The notes: a model not told the origin generated them from the sequence alone. Counted from the stretch's first letter, positions 1 through 11,766 are shown. The stretch is DNA of 64,000 nt from Diospyros lotus (GCF_014633365.1 NC_068339.1:11617925-11681924), one strand, 5' to 3'. Numbers and translations: made by a program.

Positions 1-1360
1 CATTAACTATCCTACAAGAGGCATATAAGTAATTGAGTCTTATATTGAAATAATCAGATAAATTTATCCCGGGGGAAGTCAGATAAATTTATCTTGAATG
101 AGGGAGATAAGAGGTTACATGAGGTTTTTTTCTAAAATGGCTAGAAAATCTTAACAAACACGTTAGAAATACTAAATATTCGGAATGCTTCTCATATCTA
201 ACATTTTTTTTTTCTTATCTTGATTAACAAACACCCCCTAAGGGAATGTCTGTTAATCAAAATATGAGATAGAAAAGTCAAGATATGGAATGCATATTGG
301 ATTTCTATCTTTTCCAACATATTTGTTAAGCTTATTTGATTATTTTTGAGAAAATCATTAATAACATCTTATCTTGATATTTTAAAATATGTTTATCTTT
401 TCCCTACTCAAAATAAGCATATCTTGGTTTTTATAGATAAAAAAAAAAAATAACATTTATGTTCTCTAGTATATTTTAAGAAATTTAACAAATAATTTGA
501 TAAAAATATTGGAATATTTTCTAAATTTATCTTGATTATTTCATATTTTTATTCAAAAATCATATCTTGATATGTTTTTATCTTATTCATTTTAACAAAT
601 GCTACGTAATTGTAAAGCTGCCCCAATATCGGATACATTTAAGTGCATTTTACTCCAATATTTGACCGTTTCAATGTTTATGCCATGACCTAACAGTGGG
701 CCAATGTGAGTGTGGTATTTCGCCAAGTGACCAACACTCAGATTGATCAAACTAGCCTAATGTTAGTAAATCATATGAAGTGACACACATACTTATATAA
801 AAATAAAAAGTTTTGAGCAATATTAGAAATAAACTTTGGTTTGAGAAATGTTAGAGATAAACTTGAAATACATTATTAAGAATATTTTAATTATAGAAAT
901 AAGAAATAATAATATTTTAATTGTTTTTTAATGTTTGATTGGGTTATCTACCAAAAAAATAAATAAAATTGCAATATAAATCATCTTTACGGGTACTTAT
1001 TTTATTTACTTAAAAGTTAAAATAATTTTTTTAATTATCTGAAGTTTCAAAGACGGCATGTTCAACATATCCTTAATAATATTTATCTAATACTATTATT
1101 AAGAAGGGCATTTGATGATACCTCTAAAGCTTTTTAAATTAGCTTAAATAATAATTTACTTATGAATATATTTTTTATCATTATACAGAATCTCATTTTA
1201 TTTAATGATTTTACTAATATTATAATTATCAAGTATTTAAAATAAATTGTTATTTAAAATATTTTTATTTTTTAATATATACGTATATGCATAATATCAA
1301 TTACTTGTCTGTGTTTTATTTAACAAAACAAAAAGAATTAATAAACTTTAGAAGCTAGGA
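1..1360. other. AT-rich intergenic DNA
   Basis: No coding region is supported here. The stretch is AT-rich with many stops in all frames. Apart from the inverted-repeat elements meeting at position 240 (listed separately) I see no recognisable gene. Confidence 0.6.
240..605. mobile_element. MITE with ~45-bp imperfect terminal inverted repeats
   Basis: The left end begins AGGGAATGTCTGTTAATC and the right end, read on the other strand, begins GTAGCATTTGTTAAAATG. The similarity continues inward to a shared TCAAGATATG block, giving about 45 bp of imperfect inverted repeat. The element is about 366 bp, AT-rich and non-coding. A second related end, in opposite orientation, abuts it at position 240 and makes a local palindrome. 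I could not define a clean target duplication, so the superfamily is not assigned. Confidence 0.45.
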
Positions 1361-1405
1361 AAGAGGCTACGGCACGTGTAACCTCACACCAGCAAAACTG
1401 TAGCA

Positions 1406-1457
1406 GGCCCATCGGGCTTCTAGGGTTTCGTAAGCCTCCGCCACTCTCTACAAATAG
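1406..1457 (+). promoter_or_regulatory. Site II / telo-box promoter with TATA-like motif
   Basis: GGCCCA (1406-1411, a site II motif on the reverse strand), CTAGGGTTT (1420-1428, a reverse telo-box) and TACAAATAG (1449-1457, TATA-like) lie within about 50 bp. A G-box-like CACGTG lies about 30 bp further upstream. This combination is characteristic of plant ribosomal-protein and snoRNA genes. It precedes a pyrimidine-rich presumed start region and the snoRNA cluster, so I infer it drives that transcript. Confidence 0.6.
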
Positions 1458-2289
1458 CACCCCATTCTTCTTTCCTCAGCCAGATGCTCTCTCTGCCGCT
1501 GTGCCGCCTTAAGGTATCGTTTTCCCCTCTCTCTCTTCTCATCTATAAAGAAACAATTGAAGAATAGCTCGTTGTATATGTTACATTTAGATTTGGTTGT
1601 TTTTGGTTTTGCACGATCTCCCGGGCTTCTCTGACTGGTTTTGATTGAAGAAGAACGCCCCAATGTTCGTGCTAGATCGCGACGCCGTTCAGTGTTGCAG
1701 TTTAGCCTTTGTACCTTTCTGTTCCATGGCTGAATTTGTGTCAATTTGACGGCTACATTCTTCAATTTTAAGTTTTTTTCTATCAGTTCGCGGTGTTGCC
1801 CGCCACACCTCTAGCTTTTTTTCTGATCGAAATGGTTGCGCTGGAAAAAGGTCTAGTCATGGGGGCACAGATCGATCCCGGCGGTGTCAACGTGGGGCTA
1901 AACTATTTACTTCTGTTTTGCTCCTAAGAACATCGCTATAGTTTTACATGAGTTTTCTTGCTTTTTTTCCTATCAAATTACATGAATGCTTGGCTGTGGT
2001 CTGTTCCCTGTTTCTGTTTCCCGAAAATTAAGAGTTTTTAGGATATTCTTGTTTTTGAAAGCGGCTTATAGAAAACTGGAAAATAAAATGTAGCTTATTT
2101 TTTTTTCTACCTATAAAGTTCTTCCTTTTTGTGTTTCCTAACTTTGTTGGCAATGATTATATTTTATCCGCGCTTCTGAAATATTGATGAAGCATAAACG
2201 AAATAGAATGGTTGAATTTCTTGATATGAGCTGACGTTGAAGTTGTGCTAGTACTTCGGTCTGTAAGTATTCTTTATTGTTTTTTTAAC

Positions 2290-2376
2290 CGGCAGTGATG
2301 ATCATTTACAGCTTTTAAACGCCAGTTCTGCTTCAGAAAATTCTTGATTGAAAGAGCTGTCATGTACTCTGAGCCT
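2290..2376 (+). ncRNA. C/D-box snoRNA, candidate 25S rRNA guide
   Basis: C box TGATGA at 2296-2301 and D box CTGA at 2369-2372 are flanked by a short terminal stem, GGC (2291-2293) with GCC (2373-2375). An internal C'-like TTGATTG lies at 2344-2350 and a D'-like CAGA at 2334-2337. Directly upstream of and overlapping D', the 12 nt at 2324-2335 (AGTTCTGCTTCA) can pair, with one G-U, to TGAAGCAGAATT of the conserved 25S peptidyl-transferase region as I remember it. C/D snoRNAs direct 2'-O-methylation in the nucleolus. Length (~85 nt) and layout fit the family. The name is not assigned. Confidence 0.65.
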
Positions 2377-2584
2377 AAATTTCACAGTGAAAAATGTGTT
2401 TATCTTATAATATTCTTTCAGATTTTTTACTTGTGAATCCACCTTCGCTTGATTTTCTTGGACAATTAGTAATGAATCTTTAACTGATTTAACGTCTGGA
2501 TGGTTTTGGAGATTATGGAAATATGGGTTGGTGATTGATTGTTTTTTTTCTTTATTGTCATTTTTGTTGTTAATGTTATTCATC

Positions 2585-2705
2585 TGCCAGTGATGATATG
2601 ATCCATGTTGTTTGAGCTGTAGGTGAGCCAAGTCCCTGTATTTGCAGGGAGAACCTACTTGGCGAACCTCCATTGCATATGATAGTTAAGGATTTTACTG
2701 AGGCA
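2585..2705 (+). ncRNA. C/D-box snoRNA, paralog 1 (long, structured)
   Basis: C box TGATGA (2591-2596) and D box CTGA (2698-2701) are closed by a four-base terminal stem, TGCC (2585-2588) with GGCA (2702-2705). The ~120-nt body is longer than a simple guide. It contains a perfect hairpin TCCCTG...CAGGGA and outer complementary segments (AGGTGAGCCAAG with CTTGGCGAACCT, two mismatches). A paralog 412 nt downstream keeps both the hairpin and the stem. The target is not assigned, and I do not recognise the snoRNA name. Confidence 0.65.
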
Positions 2706-2996
2706 AAATGGTATAATGTATTTTGTTTTCAGATAAGTGGTAAATGCATTGTTTTCCAACTAATGAAGTGTTTGGGGCTCAATGAGGTGTACTCATTGTA
2801 TCTTATTTTGTTCCCTAAGAGCATATGATAGAAAAAGCCTTCCTGTTTAGGACTCTAATATTTATTTGTTTTTATTGTCACTTGAATCCCAGAGAGTTGT
2901 TGAACTGCGTAGGAACTTTGTAGAATGTACATTCCAGAAGATATAGATTGGATATGAATTTTTTCATTTTCAGTTGTGGCATTAATGTTATTTAGT

Positions 2997-3117
2997 TTCC
3001 AGTGAAGATATGTTCCATGTTGGTTGAGGTGTAGTGGAGCTAAGTCCCTGTATTTGCAGGGAGAACCTACTTGGTGAACCTACATTTTGCATGATATTAT
3101 CGGATCTTACTGAGGAA
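2997..3117 (+). ncRNA. C/D-box snoRNA, paralog 2
   Basis: Tandem paralog of the 2585-2705 RNA. It keeps the internal TCCCTG/CAGGGA hairpin and the block GAGAACCTACTTGG. The terminal stem has changed from TGCC/GGCA to TTCC (2997-3000) with GGAA (3114-3117), so pairing is conserved by compensatory substitution. The D box CTGA (3110-3113) is intact. The C box is TGAAGA (3003-3008), one base off consensus, so activity may be reduced. Confidence 0.6.
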
Positions 3118-3321
3118 TAAGGATTTCATTTTTTGACAAACATAGATTGCATTTAAAATGGATATCTGTTTTGTGGTCAGTTGCAATTCTTTATATTATA
3201 TAGTTGAAATTGTAACCCAAGTTTGGGGTGGGTCAGAACTTGGTAGCATATTTCCTCGATACATGGATTCAGAATGAGTAATCTTTCATTGTATTCATTT
3301 GTTGCATTGATGTTATTCAAC

Positions 3322-3435
3322 TGCCAATGATTATATGATCCATGGTGGATGCAGTGTATGGTAGCAAATCCTTGCCTTTGTAGGGCATTCTATATAGTGA
3401 ACCTGCACTGGATAATGATTAAGGTGTAAAAAATT
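3322..3435 (+). pseudogene. Decayed third snoRNA paralog
   Basis: Shares the flanking block (GTTATTCAACTGCC) and the segments TATGATCCATG and AGTGAACCTGCA with the two upstream paralogs. The C box is TGATTA and no CTGA D box is present at the expected place, and the internal hairpin is imperfect. It is read as a non-functional tandem copy. Confidence 0.5.
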
Positions 3436-3449
3436 TATTTTAAAAGGTG

Positions 3450-4530
3450 TATTTATTGTACTTTATTTTAAATGTTTACACACTTTTATTGATTGATAAA
3501 TATATTTGTTTTTTTAATATATCAATAATGAGTGTTTAAATTTTAAAAATAATGTGCAATAAATGCATTTTGTCTAAAAACAAGGTACATTTATTGCATC
3601 TTAATTATTGTGGCAGTGGAAATGGGAAATGTTTTTGATAGAAAACGAAAATGTGAAAACGGATATTTTTTTAGAAAAATAAGCATAAATAGGTCTGAAA
3701 CGGGAATAAGAAACCTTTTGGAAAGGGGGTGTTTCTGTTGCAGTCACCTGAATCTGGGGAGTTTTAAAAATTGCCACTTGATCTGGGACACTACTGTGTA
3801 GTTTGTTTGCTGCGAAATTGGTGAAGGGAAGATTTATTTTATTTTCACCATGATTACGATTGAGTTTAACTATACCCTTCGCTCTTGTAATTGGTGGGTT
3901 TAGGGTCTGAAAAACTCAAATATTCTGTGTTGTCATCAGCTTCTTCTTTTGTATTATCTCACGAGATTGGAGTTAAATAACAGCACTAAATTCATTTATT
4001 TGGTAGGGACTATCCATTATTAGGTATATTAGTACTTTAGATTAGATGCATATTTTGGTTGGTCACTTGCTGCATATAAATCTCAGAAATAGGGCTTGAT
4101 ATGTTTGCCGTTATCATTTGAAACTTGAGCCCTTCTTGAACCCTATTCACACTATGAATATTTCCATTAATATTCTGATTTTCAATTTGTACATTTCCTC
4201 TTGTGAAATGTTGATTCTCAATTCGTACAAGGGTTTAGAACTGCCTAGACCATCTTCCATGTAGAGGTGCTGTTAGAGAGACAGATCTCGAACTTAATAA
4301 TGTCGTGCACCATCTTATTATTGTGGTTAACCAGGGATGCATCTAAACCCTTAATGTCAACTAGATCGGATGATGAAAGTTGGTCCAGGCAGGAAGTTTC
4401 CACCTTTTATGCACGTGATTGACGTTGGTGGATTACTGGATTATGTAGAAGACATTATATGACAGATAGATGACGTGGCAATGAAATAACGTGGAATGCT
4501 AATAATATAGGGGAAGTTTACTGACGTTTA
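3450..4530. other. Intergenic / possible 3' part of snoRNA transcript
   Basis: T-rich sequence without recognisable coding or RNA features. The last few hundred bases (from about 4140) resemble the upstream flank of WAK pseudogene B near 22,800 (shared ATTCTGATT..TCAAT..GTA.TTTCCTCT pattern), so they are probably the old WAK promoter/5' region. Confidence 0.4.
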
Positions 4531-7500
4531 TATATTTGAGTTTGCTTAGTATAGGGGAAGTGAACTCTGAAAGCAGTCTCTGGTATAAAAGAAAGAACGT
4601 TTCAATAAACTTCTACAGTGCTTCTAGGGTTACTAAAGATAAACGGAGGACAATCAAGCATCAGTCTAGTTGGTTTGATCTAATGGGCCGCAAGTGTGCT
4701 GTCCCGGTTGATCATCAATGGTTTGATGAAGTAACGGTCATGGATTGTATGAAAACGATTGAATATGTTCCTGCTGCGCTGGATTGGAGGATTCTGGGAA
4801 ATGAAAGGGTAATGAAAGTATTAAGTATTATTAGCCCCACCGCAAGTTCCTGTGGCGTTAACGCTTACTGCAGACCAAATCAACTAACCCTACTTTAGTG
4901 CTTTTGTGAAATAGGCTATGATGGGAACCCCTGTCCTACGGATGTCAAGGTAAGAGTTCTATGTAGCCTTATTTCCAAATCAAGTACAAAGTCACTCACA
5001 TGTTATTTTCCTCGTGCTTTCTCTTTGGTGAATGCCAGATATTTACATGTTATTTTTCTCGTGCTTTCTGTTTGGTGAATGCCAGATATTTACGAGTGTG
5101 CAAAAGATAGCCTGAATAGTTGTAGCCACAGGTGTATAAATACAAATGGGAGCTACAAATGCGATTGCCCCTTGGGGATTTGTCCTCGTTAGGGACGGCT
5201 CTCGGAAGAAGGCAATCGTTCTGGGTAAGCTCCTTTTTCTGGTTAAAACACACCCGCATAAGAAGTCTACACCGTGCCCCAAATTGGTCTTCAAGTTGTA
5301 TGATGTTATACTAAACACACTTTGATATTTTGCTTGCACTCTTTTACTTGTGATGGGGACTGGAAGAAGGGGAACCAAAAAGGCTTACTAAATTCTAGAA
5401 TCAGGTTGCCCATGTACGGCGAGTTAGTTGGTGCTCAACTTTATTTTAAAGAGGTTTTGAATTTTAAGAAATTGGATAGGATTAAGGAGATAGGAACCCA
5501 CGAAAATAAACTGTCGATTTTGTTCGCTTGAGGAAAGAAAATAAAAGAGAAGAAGAATACTAAAACAAGGGCATTTGACTCACCTTGCATAGAGTAACAG
5601 ATGGGATTTGAACTTTAATATTTATGGGTACCTTTTGTAATAAGATCCCATTGGGTGCAGCCTTATCCAATCTAGATAAATATACTATTTCTACAACTCA
5701 AACATGTGACTTTCAGTCACCACAAAGAAGCATATTAGCATTACTACTACTAAGATCACACTCAAAATAAGTATTTGTCGAAACGTAAAAACTTTTGTGA
5801 TTAAGATCTCAATGTTGAGGATTATGAAATGCCTCCTTTGTTTCTGTTCAAATTTGGCAGGAATTTGCACAGGTCTTGGAGTACTAATTTTAATACTTGG
5901 TGTTTGGTGGTTGTGGAAAGTAATGAAGAAAAGAAATTAACCTAAGGAGAAGTGTTTCAAATGAAAAGGTGGCTTGTTATTGGAACAACAGATATCATCA
6001 AGGGTAATGTTGAGAATACCAAGTTATTCGCATCAAAGGAATTGGAGTAGGCCACCGACAACTACAACATGAACCAAGTTCTCTAGGTCGGGAAGGCCAA
6101 GGAACTTTTTACAAAGGTAACAGATAGAAAAATTGTTGCTATCAAGAAGTCTAAAGTGTTAAAATAATTCATCAATGGGGTTGTCATTTTATCAAGAGAA
6201 AACCACAAAACATTGTTGTTAAAATAAAATTTTGATTTGAGATGCACATATAGAATTAGAATTAAGATAAAATTGGAGTGAATCATGACTTTAATTTTTA
6301 AATTTTATCTCAAAGCTTTTTATGGAATTCAAGTAGATTGGGTAGAAAGTGAGGTGGAATTTTAATTTCATTGAATTCTAATTCTCTCCTCACTTCTTAA
6401 GAATTTTAATTTTTTATTTTCAAGAAAAAAATTTATTTATTGATTTAAGGGTATGTTTGATTGCATTACTTAGAATTTAATTTTAGGTAATGATTGTCTA
6501 AAAAATAAAAATTATTTCACCTTTTTGAAAAATAAATTTTATGAAAGAAATTTTAAATAGTTGTACTTTATACATTTTTTTATAGAAAAATTGAAAGATT
6601 GTTTGATTATTTTCATAGAAAATATGTAATAATTATATATTTTATATGGTAAATGTGAGCAATCAATTACACTCTAAAATGAAATTCAAATTTAATAGGG
6701 AAAAAAAGTTGTTTGATGAAATTTTTTAAAATTTAGATAGAAAATGAATTCTATTTTTTTTTTTTACTCGTATCAAATGTACCCTTATTAATGTTGAAAT
6801 CTGAATTGAGGGTTGCCTTCAGCCGAACCCATTTCTCTCTAACAGTCTTTGCCAAACTCCTTTTTCTCTCTAATAGCCTTCGTCAAACCTTTTCGTCATA
6901 TTTTCCCCTTGTACTTGTTACTTAGTGTTTGATGCTATTGTTTGCTCTGCTTTTCATCGTTGCAAATCTCAATTATGTGGTGTCTTCTTGAGATGATCGT
7001 CCTTACACGATTTTTGGTATTTGTGTCTTCGATTATATTAAGAGAGGTAAATCTCAAGTTGGGCATTTGACTCTATGCAAGACGAGAATTGAATTTATAA
7101 CTCATTAGATTGACACTGACATATTACTCATCCGACCATTTAGTTACGAGGTCCCTCAGTTTGAATGGTGTTTGGTTGCACTTAGTAAAAACGTTTTTGC
7201 CCACATGTTGCACAAGTTCTGCATTTGATTACTAAAATATTTTTTTTTATTAATACATAGTGAGATAAAAGCTAAATATGTTGTAGTTGTGATAAATTTG
7301 CTCATTGAAATGTTGCATGAATTGCTTGCAAAATGAAAAGATCTGTTCCAACAAGAAGAACAACCAAACCAAGTTATATCAATGGTTTTTTTTTAAGTAA
7401 CTTTGTTTCTGCTCATGGTCAATAGACTAGTATTTCCTATTCTCAATTCAATGAACTTTCAGGAAGTCATTATAAACAATATTAATTCATTTTTAAGCAA

Positions 7501-8440
7501 TATTAATTTGTTTTTATAAAATTCTGTTATTATTAACATAAATTTACATAAATTAAAGGATATTTTTAGTTATTTTTAAGATTTTACAAATTTACAATTC
7601 AAATTTATAATTTCGATTTTATGGATCTTTTTTTAATTTCATTCAAAATCTCCATTTTATCAACCATGCACCTAAATGTGATTAAGCTGCTTGGATGTTA
7701 TTTAGAGACAAAAGTTCCAATGTTAGTTTATGAGTTCATCCTTAATGGAACTCTCTTCCATTTTATGCACGACCAAAATGAGGAGTCTCGCTTACCTGGG
7801 ATCTATGCTTGCAGATTGTTGCAGAAGTTGCAGGTGCTCTATCCTATCTGCACTCAGCAGCTGCCATTCCCATTTATCATTGTGATATCAAGTCTACTAA
7901 CATACTTTTAGATGATAAGTATAGGGCAAAAGTCTCTTGAATTTGGCACTTCAAGATCAATTCCTATTGACCAAACTCACTTGACCACATTAGTTCAGGG
8001 CGCCTTTAGTTACTTAGACCCTGAGTACTTCCAATCAGGTCAGTTCACAGAAAAGAGTAATGTCTATAGTTTTGGGATAGTTCAGGGCGCCTTTAGTTAC
8101 TTTGGGATAGTACTTGTTGCGCTATTAACAGGGCCAAAGCCAATTTTGTCAGCTAGATTGGCTGAAGAAGGGAGGGAGGTTGTAATGGAGTTGGAAGGTA
8201 TCAAAATGCCTAATGGAGCTTTAACTCCTGTTATGGAGACTCATTGTGAAGAGCATGAATATACCATGGATGAATTTTCTGGACCTTGGGAGCCTGCTTC
8301 ACCTTCTACAGGATCGTTTTCGAGTGGAAGCACGATTCAAGTATCAGATGCCAAATCCCAGTTGTTAAGAGAAGTGATTGTAGTGGGAAAATTATATTGT
8401 TCCAGAATTTGTGAGAAGAACGAGGCATCTTGTTTCTGAA
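4530..8440 (+). pseudogene. WAK-type receptor kinase, pseudogene A
   Basis: Remnant of a wall-associated kinase, a plasma-membrane receptor whose outer part binds pectin and whose inner part is a Ser/Thr kinase. Parts appear in family order. Ectodomain remnants lie at 4690-4950 (CAVPVDHQWFDE, VPAALDW, then CGVNAYC and GYDGNP after a stop). A calcium-binding EGF exon is near 5085-5200 (DIYECA...NTNGSYKCDCP). A transmembrane segment is near 5860-5935 (CTGLGVLILILGVWW), followed by the juxtamembrane and start of the kinase to about 6200 (VAIKKS). The kinase resumes at about 7676 ([34 protein letters not shown]). It is dead: there are stops in several exons, a TGA-generating frameshift in the DFG region, about 1.4 kb of inserted AT-rich DNA inside the kinase, an internal 20-bp duplication, and loss of the segment between the GPKPI and REVVMELEG motifs. 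The C-terminal tail (to 8437) is preserved. Closest relative in the window is WAK B. Confidence 0.8.
6446..6787. mobile_element. Small MITE inside WAK pseudogene A
   Basis: Begins TAAGGGTATGTTTGAT and ends with the near-perfect complement ATCAAATGTACCCTTA, giving 16-bp inverted repeats. The ~340-bp interior is AT-rich and non-coding. TA dinucleotides at both edges could be a mariner-type duplication, but a PIF/Tourist TTA duplication is not excluded. It is part of the ~1.4 kb of foreign DNA that splits the kinase domain. Confidence 0.5.
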
Positions 8441-8964
8441 TTTGATTATGTGAACAAATGTTTTAAATCAGTTGGAAATTTTGACAACCCCTCTTATGGG
8501 TGTTCAAGTTCTGTGACTGAAAGTTAAGTGGAATACAAATTTGTTCAGTTAGAGGGTATATTTGAGTTTGTATGTAGGAGGGAGGTCAACAGTGAAACTA
8601 CTCTGCGTATTATTTCATTAAGCAAAGAAGAAATATCCGTTTTGTTTTTTTTATAAGCTTCAATAATGCTTATGATAAAAGAGTCCTTAAATAATAATGT
8701 ACTGCATTTATATGGAAGTATTGTGTGTAATGGATGTATGATTAGGCGTGTATTGAGGAGACCAAATTAAAAGGCAGCATTTCATTTTGTGAGAGTCGGG
8801 AAGGGTCATATTTATACAAAATATTTATCTTCACTAAAATATGTACTCTTCTATTATGAAAGAACAATCTTGTCATTACTATCAAGAATTGCAATCAGGG
8901 TGGTTATGAGGCTAACTAATTATGTCCTTGTACCTTCTCAGATTATGAGGTATGATGGTTTAGC
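8441..8964. other. WAK A 3' flank
   Basis: No gene recognised. The sequence directly follows the WAK C-terminal codons and probably contains the old 3' UTR. It ends at the hAT element's target duplication. Confidence 0.4.
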
Positions 8965-9627
8965 TAGAGATGGAAAATGGGCCGGGCTGGCCTGTTACTG
9001 TAGCAAACGAGTCGTGCTAGTCTGCCTAGCAAAACAAGGGTTGTGCCGGGCCAACAATATATGGCCTGCGACCCGGCCCGACCCACCAAAATGGCTCATG
9101 GGCCGGCCTACCAACTGGTTCGCTAAAATGGCCTAGCCCCAGCTCACCAAAAAATACAAAATTATTTAAAAAATTATGTTTGTATTTAATAATTATAACA
9201 TAATAATTAAAAATTATGTTTATTGTAAACATAATGTTTATTATGTTTGTAAACATAATTTTAGTGTAATTTTTGTAAATATAATATTTACTGTAAACAT
9301 CATAATTTTACAAACATCAAAATTATAAGTAAATATTAATAAACATATTTTAAAAAATATTAGTTACATTTGGGAAAAAATAAAAAAAATATATTTAAAA
9401 AATTATATATAAAAAAATTAAAAATAAATGACTCACGGGATAGCCTAAATAGCCAGGCCCACGGGCCGGCCCTGCCCAGCAAGCCCATGGTCAGGCCAGG
9501 CCCACTTTAACCCATTTATTAAGGGCCATAGGGCCGTGCCGAGCCTAAGTTTTCATTTCCTTGGCCCGATCTGTCTCTCTCGTGGGCCAAGCAGGATGCA
9601 GGCCGGGCCGCCCATTTTCCATCTCTA
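8965..9627. mobile_element. hAT-type MITE with perfect 8-bp TSD
   Basis: Terminal inverted repeats TAGAGATGGAAAATGGGC (left) and GCCCATTTTCCATCTCTA (right) are perfect complements and are the familiar ends of non-autonomous plant hAT elements. The 8-bp target duplication GGTTTAGC is present at 8957-8964 and 9628-9635 without mismatch. The 663-bp interior has GC-rich subterminal repeats (GGGCCGG, GCCCGGCC) around an AT-rich core and encodes no transposase. Confidence 0.9.
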
Positions 9628-11061
9628 GGTTTAGCTTGACAGAGCTCAATTAAATCTATGAATGTTGAGTTCAAGCTTGACTAGCTAACAAAGGGGGCTC
9701 CTTAAGCTTCACTTAGGCTTAGGCTTGTGTGCGAACTTATCAAAATTCATGCCCATTTATATATATATATATATACATGTGATTTTCATATAAAAGTCAT
9801 ACATGTTATGTGGGTTTTCATTTATTTATGGTTGGAGATGTGAGTCTTGCAGATTACCTAAAGAAAAGTTAATAAAATTATTTGGCATTTACATTGCAGT
9901 GGAGCAAGAAAAGAGCGTTAATACCATCAATGAGAGTTTTTTATGGATTATATATATTTTTTTTTGCAATAAAAAAACTCGCATTTTTTACATTTGTGTT
10001 AACTTTTGAGATATGGATTTATCAATCTTTCTATAAAATAATATTCGAGATTTTTCAAAATTTAATTTCTAAGCATTATGCAGATAAAAATTAAATCGTA
10101 CTTGGATTTTTTTCCCTTTGAATTTGAAAATTTAAATACATGTTAAACTCTTGAACATGTTCACTGGCGCACAAATAATTGGGTGTGGCCCCTTGATAAT
10201 TTGAAGCCGAAACAAATAGGCCAGCAAGTTGGTAGGTCCACTGGTGCAAAAACGTTGTTTGCTTTTGAAGGTTCTGTATTTTGATTCTTTTTTAAAGTAT
10301 CTTTGTTCCACCTTCTGTGGTTTAATGGTAACTAAGGGGTATTTGGCTGAGCGGTTTACTCACTTATAAGCTTTTCTATCAGCTTATAAGTTATATAATT
10401 TACTTAGTTATATATTTATTAAAAAAATTCAAGAATTTAAATATTATCAAGTTTAAACTTCGTTAAAATAGCATTTTGAATAAGCTAACCCCCCCCCCCC
10501 CCTCCCTTTTCCAAATGAGTTATTGATAATTTATTTCGTTAGCTAAGTTAATTATAAATTTGCCTTGAAACAACTCTCTATCCCTTAAAACATTACACTC
10601 TCTTATTATCTCTTATCTCTTTTCTAAGTCACCTCTTTTATTATCGACTTTCATCATCGTCGTCTCTAATCCAGTGTCATCGTCGTCACTCCATCCCTTA
10701 CTCTTCCTTCTCTGTATATATATTTAACAGATATATTTATATATTTAATATATATATATTTTAATGTTTCAACACATATATTTAATATTCTTATAAATTA
10801 AATTTGAATTTAAACATAAAATATTATATTAATATATTTTTAAATAATTTTATATAATTTATCAACATGTAATGATAAAAATTTTATAATTAGATATCAA
10901 TTTATAATTTATTTTTATTAAAAATTAATATTTTTTAAATTTTATTTATATTATTCAATAACATGTTCATTTTAATATTTTTGTTAAGTTCCGATAGATT
11001 ATCAACTTTTTCAAACTAAATATATAATTATATAAATAATAATTTAAAATATATTTATTTC
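9628..11061. other. AT-rich intergenic, gypsy insertion site
   Basis: No gene seen. It contains an (AT)n tract near 9760-9776, a 14-base C run at 10,489-10,502 and AGGGGTATTTGGCTGAG near 10,337. The last resembles the end of an hAT-like MITE. A weakly complementary end (AACTCAAACAGCCTCT) lies at 22,743-22,758 beyond the gypsy element, so the gypsy may have landed in a MITE of about 0.8 kb. That reading is weak because no matching target duplication was found. Confidence 0.35.
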
Positions 11062-11763
11062 TGTTATATGTATTTCCCGCATCACCCCGCATGGGCCAGA
11101 CTCGGTCCGATAGACCGGCCCAATCACCCAAGGCCAAGAAGGCCCGGACGACCTCGTCAAGGAAGGTCCAGCCTCCATCAAAGACCCGGAACTCGTAAAG
11201 CGAGCGTATGGCGAGCTCCCGGTAATCCCCCAACGAGCTCGGAGCAATCGACTAACGAGCTCCTGAAATATCCTCCAGATCGCTGGGCCATCCAGGTCGC
11301 TCGCCTAAAACCTCCAGCTCGCATGAGCGGCAAAGCTGCTGAGAAGTCAGAGGTAGGGTCCGATCACTTTATCTGTAACAGCCCATGCCCCTCGTAATGA
11401 GGATCCCACTCCCGGTCTTGCGAAGGCGGTAAGAACTATTTGTCCCCCATTATACAAACACTATATTTTTATATATTATCTAGATTGTAAAAGTCCCTCA
11501 AGAAAAATGGAAATAAAGAGGGCCATGAGGAGCAAAGAGAGAGGACAGAAAAGAATAATCAGATACCGCCACTCTGGGAGAATAATGAGATGGCGGCCGT
11601 GGACTAGGCATCGTTCTGGCCGAACCACGTAAAAGATTCTGGTGTACACGCTTGGAACTTTGGGGGGAGGGGGGGTTTTCTTCCTTCCTTCTCGGTATTT
11701 TTTTTTGGATTGACTCACCGCGGCCCAAAACGAATCACGGTCGGCCGAAATCAAACGTCGACA
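11062..11763 (+). repeat. 5' LTR of the Tat element
   Basis: Begins TGTTATATGTATTTCCC and ends ACGTCGACA. It contains a TATA-rich segment at 11,461-11,477 that is the likely Pol II promoter core. Compared by eye with the 3' LTR it differs by three transitions and one base in a G run. Confidence 0.95.
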
Positions 11764-11766
11764 TTT

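Larger units (their letters stand above)
1478..3450 (+). ncRNA. Probable snoRNA host transcript
   Basis: Downstream of the site II/telo-box promoter there is a short GC-richer exon-like segment ending at 1513 with a plausible donor (AAG|GTATCG). About 2 kb of T-rich, intron-like sequence follows and contains three C/D-box RNAs and a decayed fourth. No conserved protein reading frame is visible in the region. The simplest reading is a non-coding, spliced or polycistronic snoRNA host. The later exons and the 3' end are not defined, so the end coordinate only covers the last snoRNA-like unit. It could instead be the 5' part of a protein gene I failed to recognise. Confidence 0.45.

Noticed and set aside
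4536..4898. 120-residue open frame as a small protein gene
   Set aside because: It is a fragment of the WAK ectodomain read into a stop, with CAVPVDHQWFDE and CGVNAYC motifs.
6446..6787. Whole 6,220-7,676 block as one transposon
   Set aside because: Only the inner part has matched inverted repeats; the outer edges show no common target duplication.
8789..9256. Small frames on both strands around the GC-rich patch
   Set aside because: They fall in the hAT MITE's subterminal repeats and have no similarity to proteins.
11068..11397. Open frames inside the LTRs (both copies)
   Set aside because: They are identical in both LTRs because the LTRs are nearly identical, and have no protein features.
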